Assembly (NCBI GenBank): GCA_046756445.1
Contig: JBHHWI010000034.1
Coordinates: forward strand, 1 to 26,305
Direction: 5' to 3'
Length of the DNA: 26,305 nt
Source of the DNA: JACZWL01 sp046756445
GTDB taxonomy: Bacteria; Pseudomonadota; Gammaproteobacteria; Steroidobacterales; Woeseiaceae
Under the pieces are notes generated by a model. The model did not search any database and was not told the DNA's origin. It saw only the letters and a list, made by a program, of their open reading frames with translations. Position numbers and translations under genes: made by a program. Every line of letters begins with the position of its first letter. Position 1 is the stretch's first letter. Positions 1 to 7,772 of the stretch are shown here, piece by piece.

Positions 1-85
1 TAGCCCGCTATGACTCTCGGTCCAGAGCGGCGTCAGCCACAACGATCTCGCGCCCCCAATCCCGGACTCTCGTGCAATCTTCGGG

Positions 86-1282
86 CTAGCCCCCGACGGC
101 TATCCTCGCCAGATGTCCGGCCAGCGGGGCAAGATAATTGCCCATGGCATATCCCAGTAAGGCCATCAGGATGGATACGGGCACCAGGCTGGGCCGATGA
201 AAAGCGGCGACGATCGGTGCAGACGCCGCTGCGCCGATGTTGGCGGCGGATGCGATTGCAACGCTGTGCACGTCCACTTTGAATAGTCGTGCCCCGGCGA
301 GACAAAAGCCGCCGTGAATGAAAATCCAGATGAACGCGCCGAGCAGGAAAGCAGGCGCCTGCCCGAAACCTTCTATGCTGGCTCTGGCTCCCATGCCGGC
401 GACGAATATATAAATCAAGGCCGTGCCGATCGCGGTTGCGTTAGGTAATCGCGACACCGGCGTCGCCGAGAGCGCCAGTGCAATCGTCGTAATCAACAGG
501 ATGCGCCAGGTTGATTCCGACAGGAGGGTCTCCAGTGACGGATAGTGTTGCATCATCGCGGTGAAAAAAACCGATGCGAGGTTGCTGGCCAGCCAGGTGA
601 CGAGGATGGCGATTGCCGCGAGATAAATGTAATCGCGCATGGCCGGCGTTCGTTCCTCTTCGACGACCGCTGCCGAAGCGGAGTCCATCATACGCACCCG
701 GTCTTCGGGAACCCTGGCCCAGGCGTTGAAGCGATCGGCGAAGTTTCTTGACGCCAGAAGAAGCGGCAACCAGACGATGTAAACCACGTTGTCGGCAAGC
801 ACGGCGAGGCCGAATTGCTCGGCCGGCGTGTCCAGCATTTCGCTGGCGGCCGCCATATTGCCCGTGCCTCCGATCCAGCTTCCGGCGAGTGCGCCGAACC
901 CCTTCCAGGCATCCGGCGCCAGCCAGCGATGCACGACGATGTAAGCGATTACCGCACCGGCGATGACACCCGCCGTGCCCATGAGCATAACCAGGACGCC
1001 CTTGCCCATGATGCGAACCGCGGCCCGCACGTTGACTTTGAGTAGCATCAGAACAATAAAGGCCGGCAAGGCATATTTGCTCAGGCCGGAGTAAACGGGT
1101 GACCCGCCGGGGATGATGTCGAGGTTGTTCAGAACAACCGGCGTCGCATAGATGAACAACAGCGGCGGCACGTATTGAAACAGCTTCCACTGCGTGACGT
1201 GATCGATGTAAAACCAGAAAGCTGCGACTGCACATAGGACTGCCAGCACTCCGCCCGGAGAGCTGATCAAGGCTTCCGACAT
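86..1282 (-). CDS. DUF819 family integral membrane protein (YjcL-like)
   Basis: This is a 398-residue, very hydrophobic protein with roughly ten predicted membrane segments and almost no soluble part except a short charged stretch near residues 190-215. The segment around residues 135-175 (GSWIGGTGNMAAASE, then a run ending in ADNVVYIVWLPLLL) matches what I know of DUF819/YjcL membrane proteins, whose substrate is not established. A second glycine/alanine-rich membrane repeat near the C-terminus (ASAANIGAAASAPIVAAF) suggests the inverted-repeat fold common to secondary transporters; that is inference. The start is an ATG at 1280-1282 with only a weak ribosome binding site. It is the last gene of the minus-strand run and sits 63 bases beyond the NERD gene, so co-transcription is possible. 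Family assignment is confident; function is not. Confidence 0.85.
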   Translation of the reverse strand: MSEALISSPGGVLAVLCAVAAFWFYIDHVTQWKLFQYVPPLLFIYATPVVLNNLDIIPGGSPVYSGLSKYALPAFIVLMLLKVNVRAAVRIMGKGVLVMLMGTAGVIAGAVIAYIVVHRWLAPDAWKGFGALAGSWIGGTGNMAAASEMLDTPAEQFGLAVLADNVVYIVWLPLLLASRNFADRFNAWARVPEDRVRMMDSASAAVVEEERTPAMRDYIYLAAIAILVTWLASNLASVFFTAMMQHYPSLETLLSESTWRILLITTIALALSATPVSRLPNATAIGTALIYIFVAGMGARASIEGFGQAPAFLLGAFIWIFIHGGFCLAGARLFKVDVHSVAIASAANIGAAASAPIVAAFHRPSLVPVSILMALLGYAMGNYLAPLAGHLARIAVGG

Positions 1283-1345
1283 GATCTGAATCCGTTATTG
1301 GAATTTGCGACGGAGTATATACGAAGTCGCCCGTCGGAACGGCCC

Positions 1346-2101
1346 CTACGAGAAGCTGAGCTGGGCGTTCAGGTCTTTGCGTGAATCCTCGTCGGTTAGC
1401 GCCGCGGCTTGCACCGTCATCCAGACTGCATCCCAGTCCCTGATCTTGCAAGGTCCGAACACGAACATTGCGATGTAGTTGTTCAGGTCGCGTACGTGTA
1501 CGACGTTTTTTTCGAGCGGCGACGTGAACTGGACGCTGCCGGTGAAGACGACCAGGTTAGCAACAGGCACCGACGGCACGACTTTCTTCAATGCCCTGGT
1601 CCTGCCTTCGTTCTGAATCATCGGGTTGAGGAATTTCCGGCGGTGGATACCGTCGACGTTCGTCCACTGCGGCTCATCCGGACCGCCGAAAACGATACCG
1701 TTGTAGTGCTTGGTCTGAACGCAGATTATTCCGCCGGACGTCAGCATCGCATAGTCGATCTTGGTGAGTCCGCCGTAGGCGCCCGGCAGAATGAAATCTT
1801 CGAGCACATCGGGGCTCTTCTTCTTCAGGATTCCGAGAACGCGGCGCTTGCCGATGCGGGCCGCCACGAGCCTGCCTGCGTGGATGGCCGACTTGCGCAA
1901 GAAAAGCGTCAGCAACAGGCCGAAGGCGATTGCGATGACGGGCATCGCCGAGCCGACATTCGTGAGGCCGGTCACTACTTCGGTCGTGGCGTCCGTGGTC
2001 GCTTCGACGGCCGCGGCTGTCTCCGGGCCGGAGGCGTATGCCGGCATGGCTGCCAGCCAGCCGGTCAAAACCGGAAATAGCGAAGGTGGTCGACGATTCA
2101 T
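1346..2101 (-). CDS. Membrane-anchored NERD-domain protein (nuclease-related)
   Basis: The 251-residue product starts with a signal-like segment (residues 1-24, ending AYASG), followed by a low-complexity Ala/Thr/Val stretch, one membrane helix at about 52-68 and a basic patch after it (LRKSAIHAGRLVAARIGKRR). By the positive-inside rule this puts the C-terminal part in the cytoplasm. Residues 100-220 resemble the NERD domain, a PD-(D/E)xK nuclease-related fold: acidic D116 in TKIDYAML, then QTK at 129-131 followed by HYNG and a tryptophan. The usual ExK is QxK here, a form also known in Mrr-like nucleases, so activity is not excluded. The gene follows the orphan ABC ATPase gene by 87 bases on the same strand. 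Substrate and partner are unknown. Confidence 0.75.
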   Translation of the reverse strand: MNRRPPSLFPVLTGWLAAMPAYASGPETAAAVEATTDATTEVVTGLTNVGSAMPVIAIAFGLLLTLFLRKSAIHAGRLVAARIGKRRVLGILKKKSPDVLEDFILPGAYGGLTKIDYAMLTSGGIICVQTKHYNGIVFGGPDEPQWTNVDGIHRRKFLNPMIQNEGRTRALKKVVPSVPVANLVVFTGSVQFTSPLEKNVVHVRDLNNYIAMFVFGPCKIRDWDAVWMTVQAAALTDEDSRKDLNAQLSFS

Positions 2102-2188
2102 TGTTCGAGGTTATGACCATTCGATACAGGAAGCATCGTAGTAGGTCACGTTTTGAATATCCAGCGGACGGACCCGAACGAAAAGACC

Positions 2189-2992
2189 CTATCGGGTGGG
2201 CGGATACGCCAGGAAGTAGCCATCGACGCGGGCCACCTTGATCTTCGTGCCGTACGTCTTTTGAAGGTTTTTCTCGGTCAGGACTTCATCTTTGGGGCCG
2301 TCGGCAACGATTGACCCGCCCCGCAATAGCACGATTCGCTCGATATCGGGCGGTATCTCGTTGAGCAGGTGGGTAACGAGCACGATACTCTTGCCGTTTT
2401 CCACGAGCCTGTGGATTCGCGCGAGATAATCGAAGCTTGCGGTGAGATCCAGGCCGGCCGTCGGCTCGTCGAGGATCAGCGTATCGGGATCGTGCACGAG
2501 CGAGCGACCCAGCAAACACCGCCGTTGCTGCCCCGTCGACATATTGCCGAGCGGCGTTTGCGCGAGGGCATCGACGCCGAGATCGCGCATGACCGAGTGT
2601 GCCCTTTTCCTCTGCCCCTCGGTAATACGCGCGGCGAGTACGCCGTGAATCCCGATGCTCGAGAGATATCCCGACAGGACGACGTCAAGACCGGCAGTCG
2701 CATTTCTGTACCCGGCCTGAAGGTCGTGTGAAACGACACCGACGTGAGAACGAAGCTCCCATACGTTCCATCGCGACCGACCGAGAATGCGCACCCATGA
2801 GTCTTCCCTGACGACCGGATAGATCTCTCGGTTGACGACTTTTAGCAACGTGGTCTTGCCCGAGCCGTTCGGACCCAGAACGGCAACCTGCTCGTGCTGG
2901 TCGATCGTCAGGCTGAAATCATCAAAGACGCGCGTGTCGCCGCGATAGATTGTCGCGTTATGAATATCGATGAGCGGGGCATCACAGCTCAT
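2189..2992 (-). CDS. ABC transporter ATP-binding protein, stand-alone ATPase
   Basis: This is a single nucleotide-binding domain of 267 residues. Walker A is GPNGSGKT at 40-47, the signature motif is the variant MSTGQ at 151-155 instead of LSGGQ, Walker B is TLILDEP at 171-177 with the D-loop after it, and the switch histidine is H208 in VTHLL. Where many ABC proteins carry a Q-loop glutamine, this one reads VVSHD near residue 89. The sequence recalls the ModF/iron-type ATPase branch. No cognate permease or binding protein lies beside it; the nearest membrane protein is the DUF4760-like gene, whose 3' end overlaps this start by 11 bases. That overlap implies translational coupling. The substrate cannot be read from sequence. 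Confidence 0.85.
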   Translation of the reverse strand: MSCDAPLIDIHNATIYRGDTRVFDDFSLTIDQHEQVAVLGPNGSGKTTLLKVVNREIYPVVREDSWVRILGRSRWNVWELRSHVGVVSHDLQAGYRNATAGLDVVLSGYLSSIGIHGVLAARITEGQRKRAHSVMRDLGVDALAQTPLGNMSTGQQRRCLLGRSLVHDPDTLILDEPTAGLDLTASFDYLARIHRLVENGKSIVLVTHLLNEIPPDIERIVLLRGGSIVADGPKDEVLTEKNLQKTYGTKIKVARVDGYFLAYPPTR

Positions 2993-3515
2993 GGGTCAGT
3001 CGCCGGGGCGCCCAGGCGTCGAACTGCTCATAGGCCGGCTTTGCGTCCTCCGGCGCGTACTGGTCGAGCCGCTCCGCCAACCACTGAAACCATTCAAACG
3101 CGTTCGGTGTGCCGAGTTCTTCACGGAGCGCGACGGTCCAGTCTTGCAGCTTGCGCCAGAGAATCATCACACTGGTTCCGACGAGATCGTTGACGACGAG
3201 AAACGGCACGATGCGCTGAAAGGTCATCACCCCGATATTCTCCATTGTCGTGCTGATGAGGATGGCCGAGTTTTCGAGTTGTGACTTGCTCGTCCTGATG
3301 TCCTCCGCGCTCATGCCGTCCGGCATATGTAGAACGCTGCGATACGCCTCGGTGAATTCAGGGCTCGCAAAGAAACGAAACAATTCAATGGCCGCCAGTT
3401 CGCGTCGTTGCTGCCGCAGATGTCGCATCTGAAGCAAAGCGAAAAACAGACCGCCGATGACGATGAATATACCCAGTATCTCCGCGATGTTGGCAAGCAT
3501 CGATAATGTAGTCAT
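2982..3515 (-). CDS. DUF4760-like protein with an N-terminal membrane helix
   Basis: The 177-residue protein has one N-terminal membrane helix (about residues 8-28, NIAEILGIFIVIGGLFFALL), followed by a basic stretch (RHLRQQRREL) and an alpha-helical soluble domain of about 130 residues. The helix plus the 'AAIELFRFFASPEFTEAYRSV' type of segment resembles DUF4760 proteins, which have no assigned function. I make this link by recall of the family pattern, so it is moderate. The ATG at 3513-3515 has an AAGGA about 12 bases upstream. The 3' end overlaps the ABC ATPase start by 11 bases, so the two are probably made together, possibly as a membrane anchor and an ATPase; that is inference. Confidence 0.65.
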   Translation of the reverse strand: MTTLSMLANIAEILGIFIVIGGLFFALLQMRHLRQQRRELAAIELFRFFASPEFTEAYRSVLHMPDGMSAEDIRTSKSQLENSAILISTTMENIGVMTFQRIVPFLVVNDLVGTSVMILWRKLQDWTVALREELGTPNAFEWFQWLAERLDQYAPEDAKPAYEQFDAWAPRRLTHEL

Positions 3516-3573
3516 GTTGAAAAAAGTCCTTTTGATTGAGAGGTATTGGATCTGCCTGGCGCTGCGAACTGCA

Positions 3574-5022
3574 TCAGACTGTCTGCGTCTTCCAACCGCC
3601 GCGGCGGAAGGTCAGGACGCCAAGAATGGTAAGCACTGACTCCGAGATCACAATGGAAAGAAAAACGCCGTTGGGTCCGAGGTCGACAGACGCAGCCAAC
3701 CAGTAGGCGAGCGGAATCTGCACCACCCAGAAGCAAATGAAGTTCAGCACCGAAGGCGTGTAGGTATCGCCGGCGCCGTTCATCGCCTGAATAATGATCA
3801 TCCCGACCGCATACATCGGGTAGCCGATGCCGAGAATTCTCAGGCAGCTGGTACCGAAACGCAAGACATCCGGTTCGCTTGAAAACCAGCCTACGACCTG
3901 TGGGGCGAGAGCTATCAACACGAGACCCAGCACGGTCATGAAGACCGCGTTGTAATGGGCTGCCCGCCACACTGATTTCTCCGCCCGATCCGGTTTTCCG
4001 GCGCCGAGATTCTGTCCCACAAGTGTTGCGCAGGCATTACCGAGACCCCAGGCCGGCAGCAACGCGAACTCGATGAGCCGCAAGGCGATCGTATAGGCGG
4101 CAATCGGGGCGCTTCCCCACAGGGCAACGATCCGCATGATCGCGATCCAGCTCGCCGTCGCAATCAGGAACTGACCCACGCCGCCGATCGATATTCTTAC
4201 CATGCGGACGATTATTGGAGGTACGATCGCGAGGTGCCTGACGCTCAGACGCAGGCGGCCACGCATCTCGAAAAGGCTATACAGGAGATACACGACGCCG
4301 ATACCGCGACCGATGGTCGTTGCCACTGCTGCACCGGTAACGCCGAGTTCGGGAAACGGTCCGAGGCCGAATATCAGGCAGGGGTCGAGTACGATGTTGA
4401 TGGCATTCGAGAGCGCCAGCGAGCGCAACGCGATCGGCGCGTCGCCGGCGCCGCGGAACGCGGCGTTCAACAGAAACAGGTACAGTATGCTGGCGGACCC
4501 GCCGAGCAAGACGGCGGTGAAGCCCTTTCCCACGTCGACGACGGAATCACTGGCGCCCATCACGCGCAACAGGTCGGCGGCGTAGATCACGCCCGCGACT
4601 CCGATCGCAATGGCCAATACTGCGCCGACCCAGATTGCCTGGCCCGTGACCGTGGCTGCGGCGTCCGGGTCCTTCGCGCCGATGCGCCGCGACACCATTG
4701 CCGTTACGCCCATGCCGAGACCGATCGCGACCGCATACAGTACGGTGATCAGGGCTTCTGTTATGCCGACGGCGGCAATCGCATCGGTGCCGAGCCTGGA
4801 GACGAAGGCGATGTCGACCACGGCGAAAACGGCTTCCATGGCCATTTCGAGCATCATCGGTATGGCCAGCAGACCGAGCGCGCGGCCGAGTGGGCCGATT
4901 GTAAAATCGGTCTCGTTGTCACTGAGTGATTCCCTGACAAACGCCCGGGCGCGTGTCCAGAAGTTTGGCGGGTTGTTCAAGTAAGTTTCGGGAAGGTCGA
5001 ATTCGGGTATTCTTGTTCCCAC
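3574..5022 (-). CDS. MATE family multidrug/Na+ efflux transporter
   Basis: The product is up to 482 residues with about twelve membrane helices in two related halves, as in MatE transporters. Typical MATE phrases are GLLAIPMMLEMAMEAVF with VDIAFVSRLG in the first half, AFRGAGDAP, and in the second half ATLVGQNLGAGKPDRAE and AMNGAGDTYTPS. These proteins export cationic compounds in exchange for H+ or Na+. The start is uncertain. A GTG at 5020-5022 gives a 46-base overlap with the upstream hydrolase gene, while a TTG at 4978-4980 would give a 4-base TTGA overlap and a 468-residue protein. Neither has a clear ribosome binding site. The membrane core is intact either way, and the overlap points to one transcript with the hydrolase. 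Confidence 0.9.
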   Translation of the reverse strand: MGTRIPEFDLPETYLNNPPNFWTRARAFVRESLSDNETDFTIGPLGRALGLLAIPMMLEMAMEAVFAVVDIAFVSRLGTDAIAAVGITEALITVLYAVAIGLGMGVTAMVSRRIGAKDPDAAATVTGQAIWVGAVLAIAIGVAGVIYAADLLRVMGASDSVVDVGKGFTAVLLGGSASILYLFLLNAAFRGAGDAPIALRSLALSNAINIVLDPCLIFGLGPFPELGVTGAAVATTIGRGIGVVYLLYSLFEMRGRLRLSVRHLAIVPPIIVRMVRISIGGVGQFLIATASWIAIMRIVALWGSAPIAAYTIALRLIEFALLPAWGLGNACATLVGQNLGAGKPDRAEKSVWRAAHYNAVFMTVLGLVLIALAPQVVGWFSSEPDVLRFGTSCLRILGIGYPMYAVGMIIIQAMNGAGDTYTPSVLNFICFWVVQIPLAYWLAASVDLGPNGVFLSIVISESVLTILGVLTFRRGGWKTQTV

Positions 5023-5849
5023 GTATCGATGAGGTCGCGGTTATCGTGTTGCCAGGGGTGAAAATCCTTTTTGAAAAACCTCAGGTAGGGAAACAATACG
5101 CGGCGGAGGATGCCGGGCCTGACAAAAAGATAATTGAGGCCGCTCAGCCACTCCCGCAGACTCCAGAGACTGCCGTCGTGCCGCAGCATGATGCACAGAT
5201 TGCGCAACGTATCCTTGAAGAAGAAAAAAGTATTCCACAGCATTGCCTGACGTCTCTCCGTGACGGTACCGCCCACGGCGACAAACACATCGAACGCCAC
5301 CGCCTTGTGCTCGGTCTCCTCGACACCGTGCCATAGCCACAGTGATGCCAGAGCGGGATCGGCGCCGATCAGTGCATCCCTGTGGGTGAGCATGTCATTT
5401 GCCATGATGGCGGTGATGTGCTCGTTGGCGGCCGTGCCGGCAAGGCGTCGCCTGGCGGACAGTTCCCGATATGCCCAGGCCATCCTGTCCCGGATCGGCT
5501 GCTGGAAACGATCCAGATCGTATCCCCGTCTCTCGCAAAGCAGCTCGTTGTATTTCTGATGCTGGAGTCGGTGCATCGCCTCCTGCCCCTGAAACGCCGT
5601 GATTTCTTTCAGGAGTTTCGGGTCGTCTATCCGGTCCCTGTAATGGCAAACGCTGTCGATAAAGAATTTCTCGCCGAGCGGAAACAGCATGGACATGGCA
5701 TTGAAGAAAGCCGTCCTGAAAGCACTACCGCCGTGCCAGTCGACGGCAAGCGCTTCGGCCAGCTCGAATAACGGCCGACGCGGCGCGAATGAAACGGGGC
5801 TCTTGCTTTGTTTGACAGTCATGGCGGCATTACGGGCCTTCGGGGCCAT
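4977..5849 (-). CDS. Metal-dependent hydrolase family protein (COG3687-like, ferritin-like)
   Basis: The 290-residue protein is mostly helical. Candidate metal ligands are arranged as in the Metal_hydrol family (PF10118): E in QGQEAMHRLQH (near residue 90), ANEHITA (near 140) and HGVEETEHKAVAFDV (near 175). The name 'metal-dependent hydrolase' is traditional; the motifs look more like a di-iron ferritin-like site, and the true reaction is not established. The start may be 5849 or the internal ATG at 5820-5822 (residue 10, MTVKQSK); the sequence does not decide between them. It lies 42 bases downstream of the Kef gene and overlaps the MATE gene. Family identity is fairly sure, the chemistry is not. 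Confidence 0.8.
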   Translation of the reverse strand: MAPKARNAAMTVKQSKSPVSFAPRRPLFELAEALAVDWHGGSAFRTAFFNAMSMLFPLGEKFFIDSVCHYRDRIDDPKLLKEITAFQGQEAMHRLQHQKYNELLCERRGYDLDRFQQPIRDRMAWAYRELSARRRLAGTAANEHITAIMANDMLTHRDALIGADPALASLWLWHGVEETEHKAVAFDVFVAVGGTVTERRQAMLWNTFFFFKDTLRNLCIMLRHDGSLWSLREWLSGLNYLFVRPGILRRVLFPYLRFFKKDFHPWQHDNRDLIDTWEQEYPNSTFPKLT

Positions 5850-5864
5850 ATTCTGACACAGGCC

Positions 5865-5893
5865 AGCCTGGATAATGCACGAGTATCCAGGCT
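5865..5893. repeat. Perfect 10-bp inverted repeat at the end of the Kef gene
   Basis: AGCCTGGATA at 5865-5874 and TATCCAGGCT at 5884-5893 are perfect reverse complements separated by nine bases. The right arm includes two bases of the Kef stop codon (5892-5894). On the minus-strand transcript it would form a hairpin between the Kef and hydrolase genes. No T-run follows the stem, so a Rho-independent terminator is unlikely. A transcript-processing or stability hairpin is the more natural reading, but that is inference. Confidence 0.6.
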
Positions 5894-7649
5894 AGTCCCG
5901 GGAGTCCCTTTTCAGCAGCGACTCCAGCTCGCGGGCCGTGTCCTTTGCGGACTGTATCAGGCGCTCCTCGTCATGATGGATGGCGTGCTGCTCGATCAAC
6001 AGACGCTCGTCGCGCTCCCGGAATGTCTCGACGGTTCGTTCGACCTCCTCCCGCTCGAACCCGAGGGCTTCGAGGACGCGCCTGCTCATGGCCAGGCTGG
6101 ACATCAGCGTATCCCGAAAGACATGCGTAATGCCGAGATCCATGAGCTTGTGGGCATGCCGGCGGTTTCTCGCACGGGCGACAACAGTCAGATGCGGGAA
6201 GTGGCGAGTGATTGTTTCGGCGATTCTCGTGGAGGCCTGCATATCGTCGATTGCAAGCACGAACAATCTTGCCCGGCCGGCACCGGCGGCGCGCAATACG
6301 TCAAGCCGGGAGGCGTCACCGAAATAGACCTTGTTGCCATACCGGCGGATGATATCTACCTGTGCCGAATCGACTTCCAATGCGGTGAACGGCTGTCCCC
6401 TCATACGCAACAGTCGGGCAACAATCTGCCCGACACGACCGAACCCGGCGATGATCACCGCGTTCCCCTCGTCCTCCATTCGATCGAAGACGGGATCCTG
6501 CTCGGCCATGCGCGCCGCGAATCGTTCGGCAAGCAGATAGATAATGGGTGTGAGCATCATCGATACCACGACGGCGAGGATGAGACTGTCAATCAGCGTG
6601 GCGTCGACAATTTTTTCGCGGGCGACAAGGCCGAATAACACGAAAGCGAACTCGCCGCCCTGCGACAATACGGCAGAAAGACGAAGCGCATTCCTGTGGT
6701 CGCACATCCCGAATTTTCTCGCCAGCGGGTAAAGGACGATCGCTTTTGCAATCATCAGACCGAAAACGATTTCGAGCGTCGTAACCGGCTCTTCGAGCAA
6801 CAGTCCGATGTTGACCGACATCCCCACGGCGATGAAGAACAGACCCAGCAGCAGTCCTTTGAATGGCGCAATGTCGGCCTCGAGTTCGTGCCGGTACTCG
6901 GAGTCGGCGAGCAGCATGCCGGCGAGAAATGCTCCCAGAGCCATCGATATGCCGGCCAGCTGCATCAGCAGGGCGGAGCCGATGACCACGAGCAGCGCTG
7001 TCGCCGTGAAGATTTCGGGCAGTCCGGTGTAGGCGACGAGTCGCAGCACCGGCCGCAGCAGGTACCGGCCGCCGACGATCAGGGCGACGATGCTCGACAG
7101 CATTATCAGGACGTCAAGCGCGTCGAACTTTCCCGATCCGCCGGTCGACAGCAACGGCAGCAGGGCGATCAGGGGAATCACCGCAAGGTCCTGGAAAAGC
7201 AGTATGGAAAAGGCGGCGCGGCCGTGAGACGCCGTTAGCTGCTTCTTTTCCGCAAGAAGCTGAAGCACGAACGCCGTCGATGACAGCGCCAGGACAAGCC
7301 CGGATACAACGGCGGCCGACGGCGTAAAACCGTAGGCCCAGGCCATCGAGGCGATGACGACCGCGCTCAGGAGTACCTGAGCGCTGCCGAGCCCGAACAC
7401 CATCCTGCGCAAGACCCAGAGTCTTGACGGTTGCAGTTCGAGACCGATGATGAACAACAGGAACACGACGCCGAGCTCGGCAAAATGCAGAATATGTTCC
7501 GGGTCTCGGACAAAGCGGAGTCCGAACGGTCCGATGATGATTCCGGCGGCCAGGTAGCCGAGTACCGATCCGAATCCCAGTCGCTTCGCGACAGGAGCCG
7601 CAATGATTGCGGCGAGAAGATAGACGACAGTCTCCTGCAATAGAGTCAT
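5892..7649 (-). CDS. Kef-type monovalent cation:proton antiporter (CPA2) with TrkA-N domain
   Basis: This 585-residue protein has two parts. Residues 1-380 form a CPA2 antiporter membrane domain with about twelve helices; recognisable elements are LLFIIGLEL (64-72), LFQDLAVIPL (151-160) and FKGLLLGLFFIAVGMS (263-278), very close to KefB/KefC. Residues 395-510 form a Rossmann nucleotide-binding domain with GFGRVG at 402-407, then FTALEVD and VYFGDASR as in KefC. In E. coli such proteins export K+ against H+ under control of glutathione adducts and protect against electrophiles. No KefF/KefG-type ancillary quinone reductase gene is adjacent. KefB and KefC cannot be told apart here, so no symbol is given. 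It is the first gene of the minus-strand run and is divergent from the lipoprotein gene. Confidence 0.92.
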   Translation of the reverse strand: MTLLQETVVYLLAAIIAAPVAKRLGFGSVLGYLAAGIIIGPFGLRFVRDPEHILHFAELGVVFLLFIIGLELQPSRLWVLRRMVFGLGSAQVLLSAVVIASMAWAYGFTPSAAVVSGLVLALSSTAFVLQLLAEKKQLTASHGRAAFSILLFQDLAVIPLIALLPLLSTGGSGKFDALDVLIMLSSIVALIVGGRYLLRPVLRLVAYTGLPEIFTATALLVVIGSALLMQLAGISMALGAFLAGMLLADSEYRHELEADIAPFKGLLLGLFFIAVGMSVNIGLLLEEPVTTLEIVFGLMIAKAIVLYPLARKFGMCDHRNALRLSAVLSQGGEFAFVLFGLVAREKIVDATLIDSLILAVVVSMMLTPIIYLLAERFAARMAEQDPVFDRMEDEGNAVIIAGFGRVGQIVARLLRMRGQPFTALEVDSAQVDIIRRYGNKVYFGDASRLDVLRAAGAGRARLFVLAIDDMQASTRIAETITRHFPHLTVVARARNRRHAHKLMDLGITHVFRDTLMSSLAMSRRVLEALGFEREEVERTVETFRERDERLLIEQHAIHHDEERLIQSAKDTARELESLLKRDSRD

Positions 7650-7717
7650 TGATATCCCAGCTTTTGTCCAAATACGATTACGCCCGATTTCTCGCGGAGT
7701 GTAGCCTGCTCCGGGCT

Positions 7718-7746
7718 TTGCCGGCTATTCGCCTTTGCATTAAACT
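7718..7746 (+). promoter_or_regulatory. Candidate sigma-70 promoter of the dienelactone hydrolase-like gene
   Basis: TTGCCG (7718-7723) and TAAACT (7741-7746) are separated by 17 bases, each matching the -35/-10 consensus at four of six positions. Transcription would begin near 7753, about 20 bases before the ATG at 7773. The site lies in the 123-base divergent gap with the Kef gene. Assigned by eye only. Confidence 0.35.
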
Positions 7747-7772
7747 ACCGTAAGTTTTTGCAGGGACTGACC

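Noticed and set aside
1..85. A partial gene at the left edge
   Set aside because: Short frames exist on both strands, but none shows recognisable protein sequence in 85 bases, so nothing is called.
2172..2197. ACCCGA/TCGGGT inverted repeat at the end of the ABC gene as a terminator
   Set aside because: Only six pairs with a 14-base loop, partly inside the coding sequence, and no T-run on the transcribed strand.
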